From contig OX485805.1 of the NCBI GenBank assembly GCA_950295325.1, positions 27,207,501 to 27,271,500 on the forward strand: DNA of 64,000 nucleotides, written 5' to 3'. A program made the position numbers and the translations under genes. This stretch comes from Polytrichum commune (Eukaryota; Streptophyta; Polytrichopsida; Polytrichales; Polytrichaceae). How positions within the stretch are numbered: the stretch's first letter is position 1; each line of letters opens with the position of its first letter. The notes beneath the pieces were generated by a model, which made no database searches, had not been told where the DNA came from, and saw only the letters and a program-made list of their open reading frames with translations. Below, piece after piece: positions 1 through 11,501 of this stretch.

Positions 1-324
1 CGGAATGAGCAACGTTTTTTATTCCGATTGAGTTCACAATTGTTTTTTCTGGAGCTGCCCAAGAGTTGTGAGTCGCGGACCCCAGCCCTTATTCTATCAT
101 GGGACCCGTTCCCTTTAAAAAAAAAGCTTGTTGGGGGTGCTTTAACGTCGGGCAGTGGAAAGGCCTTTGTACTTTAGCCTTCAGCTTCATTGGCCTCCAC
201 ACATCCTGGACTCCGTGGCTGCAATTGTTTGCAACACCCAAGGCACTCTGTCGCCTTACGGCATGTCGTTTGAACTAAATAAAGCCTCGAGAATTAAGAA
301 CATTCAATACATTATTATACACAG

Positions 325-1200
325 TATACCAGAAAATAGTGGCGGAGATTCCGATCGGGCCGCAGTCAACTTAAGAACCTCGCTTTGCATTCTTTACGTA
401 GATTTTATATAACTTACAGCTCACCTACACCTTATTGGTGCGGGCCACCAGTGAATGATGAGTATCCACATTGGTTACATCCAGTGGCTCTCACTGACTA
501 AACCAACTCTAAAAGTGGCCCCTGTTGGTAGTAACCGTTCACTGGTGGCCAGCACCAGTAAGTGTGTGTGGGTGGGTGGGCTATTAGTTACAACAGAATC
601 TTCAACTTTCCAAAGTCATCAATATACTAGAAAATAGTGGCAGATATTCTATCGTGTTGTAGTCAACTTAAGAACCTCGCTTTGCATTCTTTACGTAGAT
701 TTTATATAACTTACAGCTCACCCACACCTTATTGGTGCGGGCCACCAATGAACGGTGAGTATCAACATTGGTTACAGCTAGTGGCTCTCACTGACTAAAC
801 CAACTCTAAAAGTGGCCCCTGCTGGCAGTAACCGTTCACTGGTGGCCCGCACCAGTAAGTGTGGGCGGGTGGGTTATTAGTTACAACAGAATCTTCAACT
901 TCCCAAAGTCATCAATATACTAGAAAACAGTGGCGGATATTCTGATCGTGCCGTAGTCAACTTAAGAACTTTGCTTTGCATTCTTTACATAGATTTTGTA
1001 TAACTTATAGCCCACCCACACCTCATTGGTGTAGGCCACTAGTGAACGGTGAGTATCAACATTGGTTACATCCAGTGGCTCTCATTGACTAAACCAACTC
1101 TTAAAGTGGCCCCTGATGGTAGTAATTGTTCACTTGTGGCCTGCACCGGTAAGTGTGGATGGGTGGGCTATTAGAGACAACAGAAATTTCAACTTCCCAA
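325..1200. repeat. Tandem triplicate of a ~295-bp unit with internal hairpin (Rep-E)
   Basis: Three successive units begin near 325, 623 and 917; the shared landmark GAACCTCGCTTTGCATTC (third unit GAACTTTGC...) recurs at about 375, 673 and 966, a period of 293-298 bp. Each unit contains a left arm reading roughly CCTTATTGGTGCGGGCCACC and, about 100 nt later, its inverted counterpart (GGTGGCCCGCACCAGTAAG), giving a stem of about 45 bp. No long reading frame is shared between units. Unit three is the most diverged. A related fragment occurs at 33370-33430. Confidence 0.85.
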
Positions 1201-3262
1201 CGCCGTCAACGAGAGGCTTTTGTTTGTGAAGTATTATGTGTTGATCACGAAGATTGTGACAATTTTACTTGTCTGGAGTAAAACTTGAACATGTAATGGA
1301 GAATTGTGAAATAGAAATGCACACGAGATCATGTTGTTTAAAAATCTTCGACGGCATCATCTATGAATGTCGATTGTGCTTTACCGAGGTTTCTATATCA
1401 TTTAGCCTTGTAGAACAAGATAAAATGTTTGAAGATGAGGCAATGAGATTGTTCACGTAACGTTACAATGTAAGTCTAATTCCATATGTTCATGTAAGAA
1501 GCTTGGTAAATATATATAGTAATTGTCATGTGAGATTTGAAATTTGGTCATAATTTGTGTGTCCTCCTCATTGGTGTTTGTTACTTGTTTGACCGTTAAA
1601 CAACATAAATATGGTCATGGCCGCCCTTGTGAATAGTGGCACCAAAAGATGACTACATACAATGTATGTGGCGTGGGGTGGTGCATAGGGTTAGTGTGAA
1701 CGGATGCTTGAGGACAACTCTAGGCCAATAAGTTAGACTTGGTTAGACTTGTCCTATTTAGCTAGATTTATTTAAGTCTTATGTCGAAGGCGATAATTTG
1801 ACACGTGCAAAAGAAAACTCTTCAGTCAACTTGCTTCATCGTTAAACCGATGGTACTAAGGTCTATATTTGTGTTGAGTTCAATAAATTGGTTTTTAGAC
1901 AAGAGTGAGCTACTCCTAATGTCAAATGGGCATCAAATTACCTTCCAAAAGAAGAGGTTAAAAAAGACCAAAAACTCATTGTATTTTCATCCTCACAATG
2001 GGTTCACTTTTGGATATGGAGGCTTTATTTTGTCATTCTTCTTAGGCAGACACCCACGTTGAGTGGTATATGGCAAGGTTTGTATTCAAGAATGGCCTTA
2101 AAATTACATGTGTTGCAATGAGTTGAATTATGTGCTTAAGTTATACTAATCATTTTAGCTTGGATAATCAATGAATATGGGCACATATCAAATGTCCTAT
2201 ATATATGGTTCCTTATGGAGACAACTACTCTTTATGTCAGACTCATATATCTTTGATCATGGAACATGAAACGACGATTTAACTGATTTGGAATTGTTAT
2301 TCGCATGAGACAGTTCCCAAGCCAATCCAAGTTATTAAATGTATGTGAACTTGAAGATGCTCTCAATGAAGGGGTAACAAGAGATCACACGGCACCCACA
2401 ATGATAGCCATCACATAGAGTGGATAAACAATTCATATTTCCAAATTAGGATCACACCAACCATATTCAATGTAAACCTCCTTCATACACTCAACATATG
2501 TAACACGATATTGACTAGCAAGTCAATCCACCTTTTCACAATGGATCCATACAGAATCTAAAGCGGGCCATGACTAAAAGAACATAGAAAAAAAAACTAC
2601 ATTCCAAGTTCAACAATACAAACATGCAAACGAATGGCTTAACTACCTAAACATCCCCCCGGGCCCATGTCTCCCAACAACTTTGGAAGCAAACACACAA
2701 CGACCTCACGAATCTTCAACTTTTGGTGCTATGGGTAATGCATCAAACATACACCTTTTTGGCCATTGACTCCCAAAAACCCAAATTGCACGATGTATAA
2801 TCAACAAATGAAAGATAGTGGCCTTGCCTCCTTTCTACATGTACCAATACCCATATCAAAAACCCCAAACCAAAAAATCACAATCTAGGTCGTTTGTATT
2901 GTTGCCTTAACAATCATAGCAAGATGTTTCACTTTTATTAATGACGACATGTGTATTAACATCCTAAAAGACAATACAACCCCCACAATTGTTGTGATAT
3001 AGTTGTCACTAGTTGTGAGAACCGAATATCTTATGTGTCATGAAAGCTCCCCAAGACATTACCAATAATTCCCATCATCCATCATCCATGATTCATATAT
3101 TTTGTCCATGATATGATTATTATGATCAATCATTGACTTGAGTAGGTGGGTTGACTCACCACTCCCATAACTCATCATATGCTCTCCTCTCGATGGTTAT
3201 CTAGTCCTTGGCCGGACACAAGGCCACCTAGCAGTTAAAAAGAAAGCCATGTACCTCATAAA
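1201..3262. other. Gene-free stretch
   Basis: Only short frames without recognisable motifs are present, the longest being 85 codons at 1805-2062. Composition is moderately AT-rich. No RNA gene and no obvious terminal-repeat element was seen. Confidence 0.5.
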
Positions 3263-3968
3263 GTAAGGGTGGGTTTACACCATGGTCCAAGACTAAAAAA
3301 CTCCGAGATCAAGCAATCTTATTGGTGGAGAGCATAAATTTGGACCTAAGGAGTTTATAGTAGGGTCCAGGCCCAAGGCATGAGAAAATGAAGTAGCACT
3401 GATGTGGCATGACCTTCCTTCTAAATCTCATTAGTCCTAATTAACAAATAAAATAACCTAACCCTAACGAGTGACGTTAATGGACGAGGGCGTCTTTTTC
3501 GGAAAGGACTATAAGCCTCCTCCTTGAATAAAAAATAAGAATACTCCTCCTAATTTGAGAAATAAATCTTCGAACTTGGGTCCAAGCTTCAGTCCAAAAC
3601 TAAGGTCCATTCCAGGCGTTTTTTTGCACCCCTATGTTTGGACACCGAGTCCAAACTTAGGGTGGGATTACATTAGGGTCCGGGTCCAATCGCATTCCTT
3701 GAATGGACTTTATTATTAATCTCAAGATTGGACCCCAATTTGAAGATTGATTTCAAAAACTAAGAGGAATATATTTTTTGAGTGGAGACCGTTGAAATTC
3801 GGAAGAAAAGTATTGATGCCACATTAACGCTACTTCATTTTCTCATACCTCGAGCATGGACCCTACTGTAAACTCCTTGGGTTCAAAATTTTGCTCTCTT
3901 GACCAAAGTGGCTCGAATTTTGGAGTTCTTTGGAGCCGGAGCTTAGTGTAAACCCAAGCCTTAGGCTT
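3263..3968. repeat. Head-to-head pair of Rep-D elements
   Basis: Two copies of the same repeat face each other. The first (about 3263-3655) is inverted relative to the second (about 3656-3968). Shared landmarks are the phrases around 'aaggagtttatagtagggtcc' (near 3345) and its reverse complement near 3860, and the 'gaaaatgaagtagc' block near 3385 and 3830. Ends read approximately TAAGGGTGGGTTTAC and GTAAACCCAAGCCTTA, so the pair as a whole has inverted termini. A single related copy sits at 10149-10470 inside the VPE gene. Confidence 0.75.
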
Positions 3969-3999
3969 TTGTCACCTCTTGCCCAAGCTGCCCGGGGAA

Positions 4000-5930
4000 A
4001 CCCGGTCAGGCCTAGGAGGAAAAAAAAAGGAAGAAATCGCCGACGATGGAAAGAAATTTTTTTAACCGATTCGCGAAAAGAAATCCCAAGTCGAAAGATA
4101 AGGCCCTGCCTTCCTCCGCCTCTTCTCGCTCTTGTCCTCCTCGATCGCTCCATTCTCGCACACGTCGCCTGGATCTCTCCCACACACACGGTCAGATTCC
4201 TCTTCCCTCCTCTGAATTTGCTTTTACTTGTCGGAATTCGCTCTTCATCCGTGCAACACTGAGCCAGGTCTGCGAATCCAGCTACAAACTTGACCTTACG
4301 CTCTCTCTCGCTGCATGGTTAAGTTTTGGCCACTTGGCCTTCCTACAACTTTTGCAGGTTTTGTGTCAGAGATGATGAGAAAACTTTGTTGATCGTCTGT
4401 ACATGTGTATGATTTAACCTTTTGGCTGTTTGAGGCAAACCTTTCTATTTGTCGGAAGGAGAAGAAGCTTTGATTGGTGAAAATCTCCACATGTGTATAG
4501 GTAGACGAGTCTTTCTGTTTTGCAAGCGAGCAAAATTGCGGTCTCTCTCTTTCTTTTTTTTGGTACTCTTGTGAGGTTGTGGCCACTTCGTTGAGATATC
4601 CGTTATAGGTATGCAGATTTTCTCGGTTGGGGTGATGGAATCTTGTTTTCACGGAGCCTTTTCTTTCTGTCTTGAGTTTTGAGTTGTTATAAGTGGATTC
4701 AAGCCTGGTCTTGTTTGCAAATTCTGTGTGGGAGCCTCTTTTGGGGCTTCTTGCAGTTATTTTGAAGATGGATTGTAGAGATTGTTAGTAAATCTGAGCG
4801 CAAGGGTGTGTGTTGCACGAATTTGTGGTTTCTGGTTGATTCCTTGATGTCATCTCCATGGCATTTTTTTGGATTGCATGTTGTGGACTTTCATACGCAA
4901 TTTTTTTCCTGTTTGGACTAAATCTGCACATGAGTACTTAACATGGGTTTGTCTGGTGTTTGGATTCTCTTGGCAAGGCCTTTTGTAGCTGATGGGTTTT
5001 GCTGGAAGCTTTATTAGCCAGTACCAAAAGGTGAAGATGTTGTTGACAGAGTTTTGTGTTTTTGATCGCATGTCATGGCCTTTCATACTGCAATTTTTCC
5101 TGTTCAGACTAATTCTAAAATTAAACATGAGTTTATCTGGTGCTTGGATTCTCTTGGCAAGGTCTTTATTTATTTTTAATTTAAAACCTGTAGCTGAATG
5201 GCTTTTCCTTGAGGCTTTATCTGCCACTAACTTAGTCGGATTTAGTGACAGCCAAATAATTGTTTGGTGGTGGACGATGGATGGATGGTGTTTGAATCTT
5301 ATGGTTGTGTCAGGCGATCATGCAAATTTGGATGTGACAGAAGTTCTTTGAACTTCTTTGTTTTGAATGCATGTTATGGACTTTCGTCTGCCATTGTTCC
5401 TGTTCGGACTAATTTTTCACATTTAATCTTCACATGGTTTGTCTGGTGTTTGATTTTCTCAGCTGACGGCTTTTAACTTAGTTAAATTCAGTGACTGTTT
5501 AGGGCAACTAAATTGTTTGGTGGTCACGGAGGATAGGTGGTGTTTGAATCATGTTGTTGTGTTAGGTGATCCTGCAAATTTTGGATATAACAAAATTAAC
5601 AAATCTGGATGTTGACACGTTTTTGTGGGGTAGTTCTGCAGATTTTCCCTGTTTGGACTAATTTTTCTCAGTTAAAAACTTCACATGGGTTTATAAGATG
5701 TTTGCTTTCTCTAGCTGACGACATTTAACTTAGTTCCATTCAGTGACTGTTTAGAGCAACTAAATTGTTTGGTAGTTGCAGAGGATGGATGATGTTTGAA
5801 TCATGTGTTTGTGTCAGGCGATCATGCAGATTTGGATGCAACAAAATTCCCAAGTTTGGATGTTGATGCAGTTTTGTTGGGGTGGTTCTGCAGATAAGAA
5901 GTGCAACTGAGAGATCGATTTTCTGCAACC
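4000..5930 (+). promoter_or_regulatory. VPE 5' leader region with degenerate tandem repeats
   Basis: The region just before the VPE start codon consists of diverged repeats of about 250 bp. The phrase 'cctgtttggactaa' or close variants recurs near 4908, 5098, 5398 and 5646. A second block (gtttggtggt...gatggatg...gtgtttgaatc) recurs near 5262, 5515 and 5765. A pyrimidine-rich splice acceptor TTCTGCAG lies at 5886-5893, followed by ATAAGAAGTGCAACTGAG and the ATG at 5931, so a leader intron ending at 5893 is likely. An identical TTCTGCAG occurs in the preceding unit at about 5635. A CT-rich stretch near 4110-4200 could be the first non-coding exon. No TATA box is assigned. Confidence 0.5.
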
Positions 5931-8900
5931 ATGGGCACTGCGAGGGCACTGGTTTTTTCTCTTTTGTTAGCGATTTTTGCAGTGAGTGCTTGGGGCAGAC
6001 AGGCTCCATGGACTGGAAACATCATGATGCCAACCGACGAGGTGAAAAAGGAGGATGAGACTAACAAGGGGACCCGCTGGGCTGTTCTTATTGCTGGATC
6101 AGCTGGCTACTGGAATTACCGGCACCAGGTAATTAATCACCAGATTTTGTCATACTTGAATTTCTGATCTGCTTTACCTTGTGAAGGTGGGATGATTCAT
6201 TAGTATTAAACAACCATGAGCATGCAATTGGTCTGTGGAGTTTTTATGGACAGTCTTTTGGGTTGTGGGTATATGCCAGGCGGATGTATGCCACGCATAC
6301 CAGATCTTGAAGCGGGGAGGCTTGAAGGATGAGAACATTGTCGTTTTCATGTACGATGACATTGCTTTCAACCCCGAGAATCCTTACCCAGGAAAAATCA
6401 TCAACAAACCTGATGGGCCTGATGTCTACCAGGATGTTCCAAAGGTGAGATTCTTTTTGAGCTCTTGCATAATTTCCCTTACAATTTAGAATTATCCTTC
6501 AACTCAATGGGACTTCTTGTTGGGAGCTGGTCACCCATGATTTCCTATTGTTTGTTTTTCATGCAAAATCAATAATTTCTTTCCACTTGTGGTGCATACT
6601 TGAATGAATTTGAATGAAGAGCAACCTATTTCGGTTGTTTATTGAGGGCTAAACTCATTTTAGCACCTCTTAGCATGCCCAAATGAGTTTGACCCTCAAT
6701 GAACTGAAATAAATTGTTTTTTGTTTGAACCTCCACATTACTGTCGTATTACCTTCAAGCATGCACTGAAAACTTACTGACCATGGAAGTGTTGATGTAT
6801 GCAAAGCATCCAACTCTTGACCAAAGTAGTGTTGAGTTACAGGATAACTCTAACAGACCTGGTTACTTAGTACTGGCTCTCACAAGGGTCTTCTTGGATG
6901 GGATTTTTTTTCTTCTTTATGTGTTTACATGATCCACATGGATTAAGCGTGGTTGTTGATGACTTTGATTTTCTTTTACCAGGACTACACAGGGTCGGAA
7001 GTGACAGTGAGTAATTTGTTTGCTGCAATTTTGGGTGACAAAGAAGCCATCAAGGGAGGCAGTGGCAAGGTGGTCGACAGTGGTCCAGATGACCACATCT
7101 TCATCTACTACACTGACCATGGTGGTCCTGGTGTGCTTGGTGAGTTTTTTTTTATGTATCATACACTACTAGTATGAGATGGTTAGCAAACCATAGCCAG
7201 TTTCCTCATTATTTTCAGAACTTATATGAATATCTTAGTCATTATCAAAGTGAAGATTATCGTCCTTATTAAACATAGGTTTCCCGAATTATGTTGATTA
7301 TTGAACCTAGAATGGTTATCATAGCCTGCAGTCCAATCTTTTCAAACGTATGGCTTGTTGGTATCTATTCTTGGAACCACACTAAACCACATGCTTCTCA
7401 AATATAGGTGTCCTAATTAGTAGAGTAATCAAATTAGGGGTCACCTTAATAGAAAAATAGCCTCAATTTTCCAACCCTTGACCAACCTCAGATGTTGTTT
7501 TGTCTGCAGTAATGCTTTTGCATCAAATTGAATTGTTGTTTAGAAAATTTGAAAGGACTTGTGTGTCTTATTTATGTCAACAGGTATGCCTACATCACCC
7601 AACCTCTATGCCGATGACCTTGTGGACACCTTGAAGAAGAAGGCAGCAGCTGGCACCTTCAAAGAACTGGTATGCACATAAAACCGTCACTTGTATATTT
7701 AAAAATGTGCAGAGATAATAGAATTTTCCTAAAATTTTCTGTCAAAAACTCATGTTCTGGTAGGGAGTTTCGCCCTAATTTTGACAATTTAGAATGCTGA
7801 AGGAGTGCGTTTAAGTGGCGTTGGAACCCCCACCAATTTTGGTGAACTGAAGGGGATGTGTTCGACTTTGGCCAAAAGATAGCTATATTAAAATGAATAT
7901 CTTGGAAAACTTTTACAGGCACCTGAAATGGTGCTCTTGAAAGTTGGACAAAGAGTCCATTTTCATATAATAGTCTCTCGCCAAAGTCAAATACCTCTGC
8001 TTCAATTCACCAATGGGGTTCCGACACCACTTGAACATCCTTAAACAGTATAGATTGTCAAAAGTGAGACGAAATCACTACCAAAACCTCATGATTTTTT
8101 GTGAGACTTTAAGGATAACTCTCATCTCTATATGCCTGGAAGTCTTATTTTACTACGCTTTCTCTGATCAAGAAACATCTTAGATAAAGAGCTTGTGGGA
8201 TGGCTTCTGGTATAAGTAATAAACTTGAACCAGGAAAAATTCATTCTGCTGTGATCTGCTACATGAGTGCTTGGCAACTCTTGGAGGTTGACCAACCAAC
8301 TCTCAGATGGCATATACATGCTTATTTTACTACCCACCACTCCATTCTCTTCAGCTATGCTAAATACCATAATCAGGGTACTTTAAAAAGGTGATTTGTG
8401 GTGGATGGGTTATGTAGGTGATATACTTGGAGGCATGTGAGAGTGGAAGCATTTTCGAAGGACTTTTACCTGAGGGTTTGAATATTTATGTGACCACTGC
8501 CTCTAATGCCGAGGAGAGCAGCTGGGGAACTTATTGTCCTGGCATGTACCCACCACCACCTCCAGAATATGAGACCTGTTTGGGTGATCTCTATAGTGTC
8601 GCATGGATGGAAGACACGTAAGTTCACAAAGTTCAAGTCTTTTGATCCAAGCAATTTAGTTGATATTAGAGTTTTCTTCAAAAATCAATGGGACTTCTTT
8701 TCGGGATTTGATCCCATATGATTTCCCATTGGTTGTTTTGCAACAATGTCAATAATTTCTTTCCACTTGGGGTGCATGCTCAGAGGTAGTAGTGTTTGAA
8801 TTTGAACGAAGAGCAACCCATTTCGGTTCATTGAAGGCCAAACTCATCCTAGCACCTCTTGGCATGCCAAAATAAGTTTGCCCCTCAATGAACCGATAAA

Positions 8901-11501
8901 GAATGTTCTTTGTTCAAACCTCCACACTACCTCCTAATGCCCACTGAAAATTTACCGAACATGGAAGGTGGCGTATGCAAAACAACCAATTCCCGACCAA
9001 ATGTCAAGTTGAGTTACAGGATAACTCTTTTGTAGTGGAGTTTGGAGATGTTGAATTTTGGATTGTTGGAGGATGTAACTTGGCAACTGCAACTTATATT
9101 TGTGTTATAAATGAAAAGAACACGAAAACATAAATTGTCAACTGGCACTTACATAAGTGCTGCAATTTGGATGGCAGGGAGGTGGAAAACCTGAGGCAGG
9201 AAACCTTGGAGGATCAGTATGTCATAGTAAGTTTCTCTTATAAGTTTTCCCAGTGATTTCGTGACTATTGTGGTACAAATGGATTGGTGAAAGTTTTCAA
9301 CTGCCATGAAAATCAAGTAGATATGAAGAGAAAAAAAGAGCTTGCATCATCTGAACTTGCAATCAAATTACTTTGTGCAGGTGAAGTCAAGAACCTCAAA
9401 TCACAACACATACAGGACTGGCTCACATGTGATGCAGTATGGAGATATTCAAATTGATGTAGAGGAGATGGAGCGATTTTTAGGCTTTGACCCCACAAAT
9501 GAGAATGTCACTAAGCCTGAACTCCCCGAGTTTTTGTCAGCTACTCCCAATAACATTCTTACACATGTTGAGCAGCGCGAAGCTGACCTTGTCCACTTTT
9601 GGCACAAGGTAAAATTGTTTCCTCTTCTCCACTTGTCCATATGTACTGTTGGCTAACAGTTTTTCGAACTAGCACTAAGGTATGTGGGGTTATTTGGTCC
9701 AATTTCTACCAATTAGATTTATACAACAAATTTTTTGTTGCATTAGCAAATCTATGATGAAACATCAACAAAAATCAGATCAACATTGGACCACCCCTGA
9801 TTTAGTTGTGATTATTGGAAATGCATGGTTGTTAACTGAATACATAGGTCCTCTCAACTGTCTTCACTACTGATTGCAAAGTAGTTTATTGAAGATGTAG
9901 TCCGATCTCTTTCAAATATGCCTCTTTATGGTGTTTGGCCTTTGATCCTCACCCAACCACACACCAATCAAATATAGGTGTCTTATTAAGAAAAGTAGCC
10001 AAATAACTCCCACATACCTTATTAGTTTGAAATTTATGCATTTTTCATGGGAGTATACGAGTGACTTGGTAGTACCGGTGAACTAGATAGCCACAATTCA
10101 TCTGGATATCTGGGATGGAGGACTCATAGCTGGCAACAACAAAGAAATTGACTTAGGATGGGTTTCCAGTAGGGACCAGGGTCCAAGAAACTTGGGTCCA
10201 AAACACCTTTTAAATGGACCTTACTTTTGGACTCAAAGATTGGACCCAAGCTTAAACATTGGTTTCTCAAGCTAAGAGGACTACTTTCTTCAGTGAAGAC
10301 GGTCATCGAGGTTTGGCCGGAAAGTGATGCCACTTTAGTGCCACTTCATTTTTTCATACCTTGAACTTGGACCTTAATGTAAACTCCTTGGGTCCATAAA
10401 ATGTTTTCTCTCAACCAATAGGATCCCTTGATTTTGGAGTTTTTGTGGTCTCGGACCCATCCTCAATCTTATTTGTCTAAGGGCAATGTGAGGCATGCAC
10501 ATGTTTGAGCCTCATAGCAGTGGTGGCTTACCCCCAACTAATCTGAATCAAGGTGTACATATTCATGATTTTGTTGTTGAAATTGGATTTTTTTTTCTGA
10601 GAGTGTTGGTGTGATTTTTGGGTTGGGATGCCAGTACCACAGAGCAGCTCCCGGCTCGGTCCGAAAGGCGAATGCTGGGGTGGAGTTGGTGAACACGTTG
10701 GCACACCGTGCGCATTTGGACAACAGCATCAAACGCATTGGAGAACTTTTGTTTGGATTCGAAAATGGTGTCGAGAAGCTCACCACGGTGCGCCCTGCTG
10801 GACAAGTTCTCGTGGATGACTGGGCTTGCCTCAAATCCATGGTAAGCTCCACCACAAAAAAAACATGTGGTTAACTTGATACTATCATACATGTTCTTGT
10901 GCTTAAGAAATGTCAAATAGGTCCCTTCAAATATGTTGACTATTGAGCCTAGAATGGTTGTCATATTTGAGCACATAGTCCAATATCTCTTAAAACACAT
11001 ATCTTTTTGGTATCTGTTCTTGGAACCACACCTAATCACATACCACTCAGATATAGGTGTTTGATTAAGATATGTAACTGAATCAGGCACGTTTACCTTA
11101 TTTCTCACAATCAACACAATGTGCATGAACCTCAAATGTGTCAGCCATTTCTATTATAGTGTCTGCAGGTAGAAGTGCATGTATACAAATTTTTTATGTC
11201 CAACATTCATGCAGAAGTTATAAATAGTACTGAATGGTCTTTCTGGCTGATTGAGGTTTTGTTGCTTTTTGTTTGAAATTTCCAACGTGAGGGATTTTTG
11301 GATAAATGGCAGGTGCGCACCTTTGAGAGGAGCTGCGGCCCGTTAACTCAGTATGGAATGAAACACATGCGTGCGTTTGCAAACATCTGCAATTCTGGCC
11401 TTGACGCCACCAAAATGGCGACTGCCGCATCTGAGACCTGCACAGAATTCGCCCTCGGCTCTGCAATTTGGGCCCCAGTCACTTCTGGATTCAGTGCATA
11501 A
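5931..11501 (+). CDS. VPE: Legumain / vacuolar processing enzyme (asparaginyl endopeptidase, family C13)
   Basis: Nine coding exons: 5931-6128, 6280-6444, 6983-7139, 7584-7669, 8418-8617, 9178-9226, 9381-9608, 10635-10841 and 11313-11501. All introns are GT-AG and the phases match, giving 492 aa, the usual VPE length. Residues 1-22 are a hydrophobic signal peptide ([17 protein letters not shown]). The catalytic dyad is present: His at about 167 in YYTDHGGPG and Cys at about 209 in [10 protein letters not shown]. The family block [13 protein letters not shown] and the Cys-rich C-terminal prodomain ([23 protein letters not shown]) are intact. A glycosylation sequon NVT lies near 337. The family cleaves after Asn/Asp in vacuoles and matures by self-removal of terminal propeptides. 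The ATG at 5931 sits in a good context (AACCATGGGC). Introns 2, 3, 5, 7 and 8 carry repeats (Rep-A, Rep-B, Rep-C and a Rep-D copy). No lesion was seen. Confidence 0.97.
6489..6851. repeat. Rep-C copy 1 (VPE intron 2)
   Basis: Terminal inverted repeats: left end GAATTATCCTTCAACTCAA (6489 onward), right end TTGAGTTACAGGATAACTC (near 6832-6850). The interior has the diagnostic phrase 'gagcaaccyatttcggtt' and is repeated at 8686-9030 and, inverted and shortened, at 21885-22085. Confidence 0.75.
7175..7449 (-). repeat. Rep-B copy (VPE intron 3)
   Basis: Carries the family core 'tgattattgaacctagaatgg' and 'aatataggtgtcctaatta' in reverse orientation relative to the copy at 20782. The right end is degraded. 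Confidence 0.7.
8686..9030. repeat. Rep-C copy 2 (VPE intron 5)
   Basis: Same sequence family as 6489-6851 in the same orientation, ending in TTGAGTTACAGGATAACTC at about 9010-9028. The left terminus is diverged. Confidence 0.7.
9677..10021 (+). repeat. Rep-A MITE with clear terminal inverted repeats (VPE intron 7)
   Basis: The left end AAGGTATGTGGGGTTATTTG is mirrored by the right end CAAATAACTCCCACATACCTT, about 345 bp apart, flanked by TA on both sides. The interior phrase 'gatgaaacatcaacaaaaatc' also defines the copy at 24213; the copy at 12297 is truncated before it. No coding capacity. Confidence 0.85.
10149..10470 (+). repeat. Rep-D single copy (VPE intron 7)
   Basis: Begins near CTTAGGATGGGTTTCC and ends near GGACCCATCCTCAA, short inverted ends. 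The interior matches 3656-3968 (for example 'taaactccttgggt', 'ccacttcattttttcatacc'). Confidence 0.7.
10872..11101 (-). repeat. Rep-B copy (VPE intron 8)
   Basis: Contains 'gttgactattgagcctagaa' and 'ataggtgtttgattaaga', the reverse-oriented core of the family; left part missing. Confidence 0.7.

Noticed and set aside
3863-4375. Overlapping plus- and minus-strand frames of about 110 codons
   Set aside because: Low-complexity Arg/Pro/Ser products in a CT-rich region. This is better explained as VPE leader sequence.
5901-5930. In-frame upstream extension of the VPE start (GTG at 5901)
   Set aside because: There is no ATG, and the added residues would precede and weaken a clear signal peptide. 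The ATG at 5931 has a good context.
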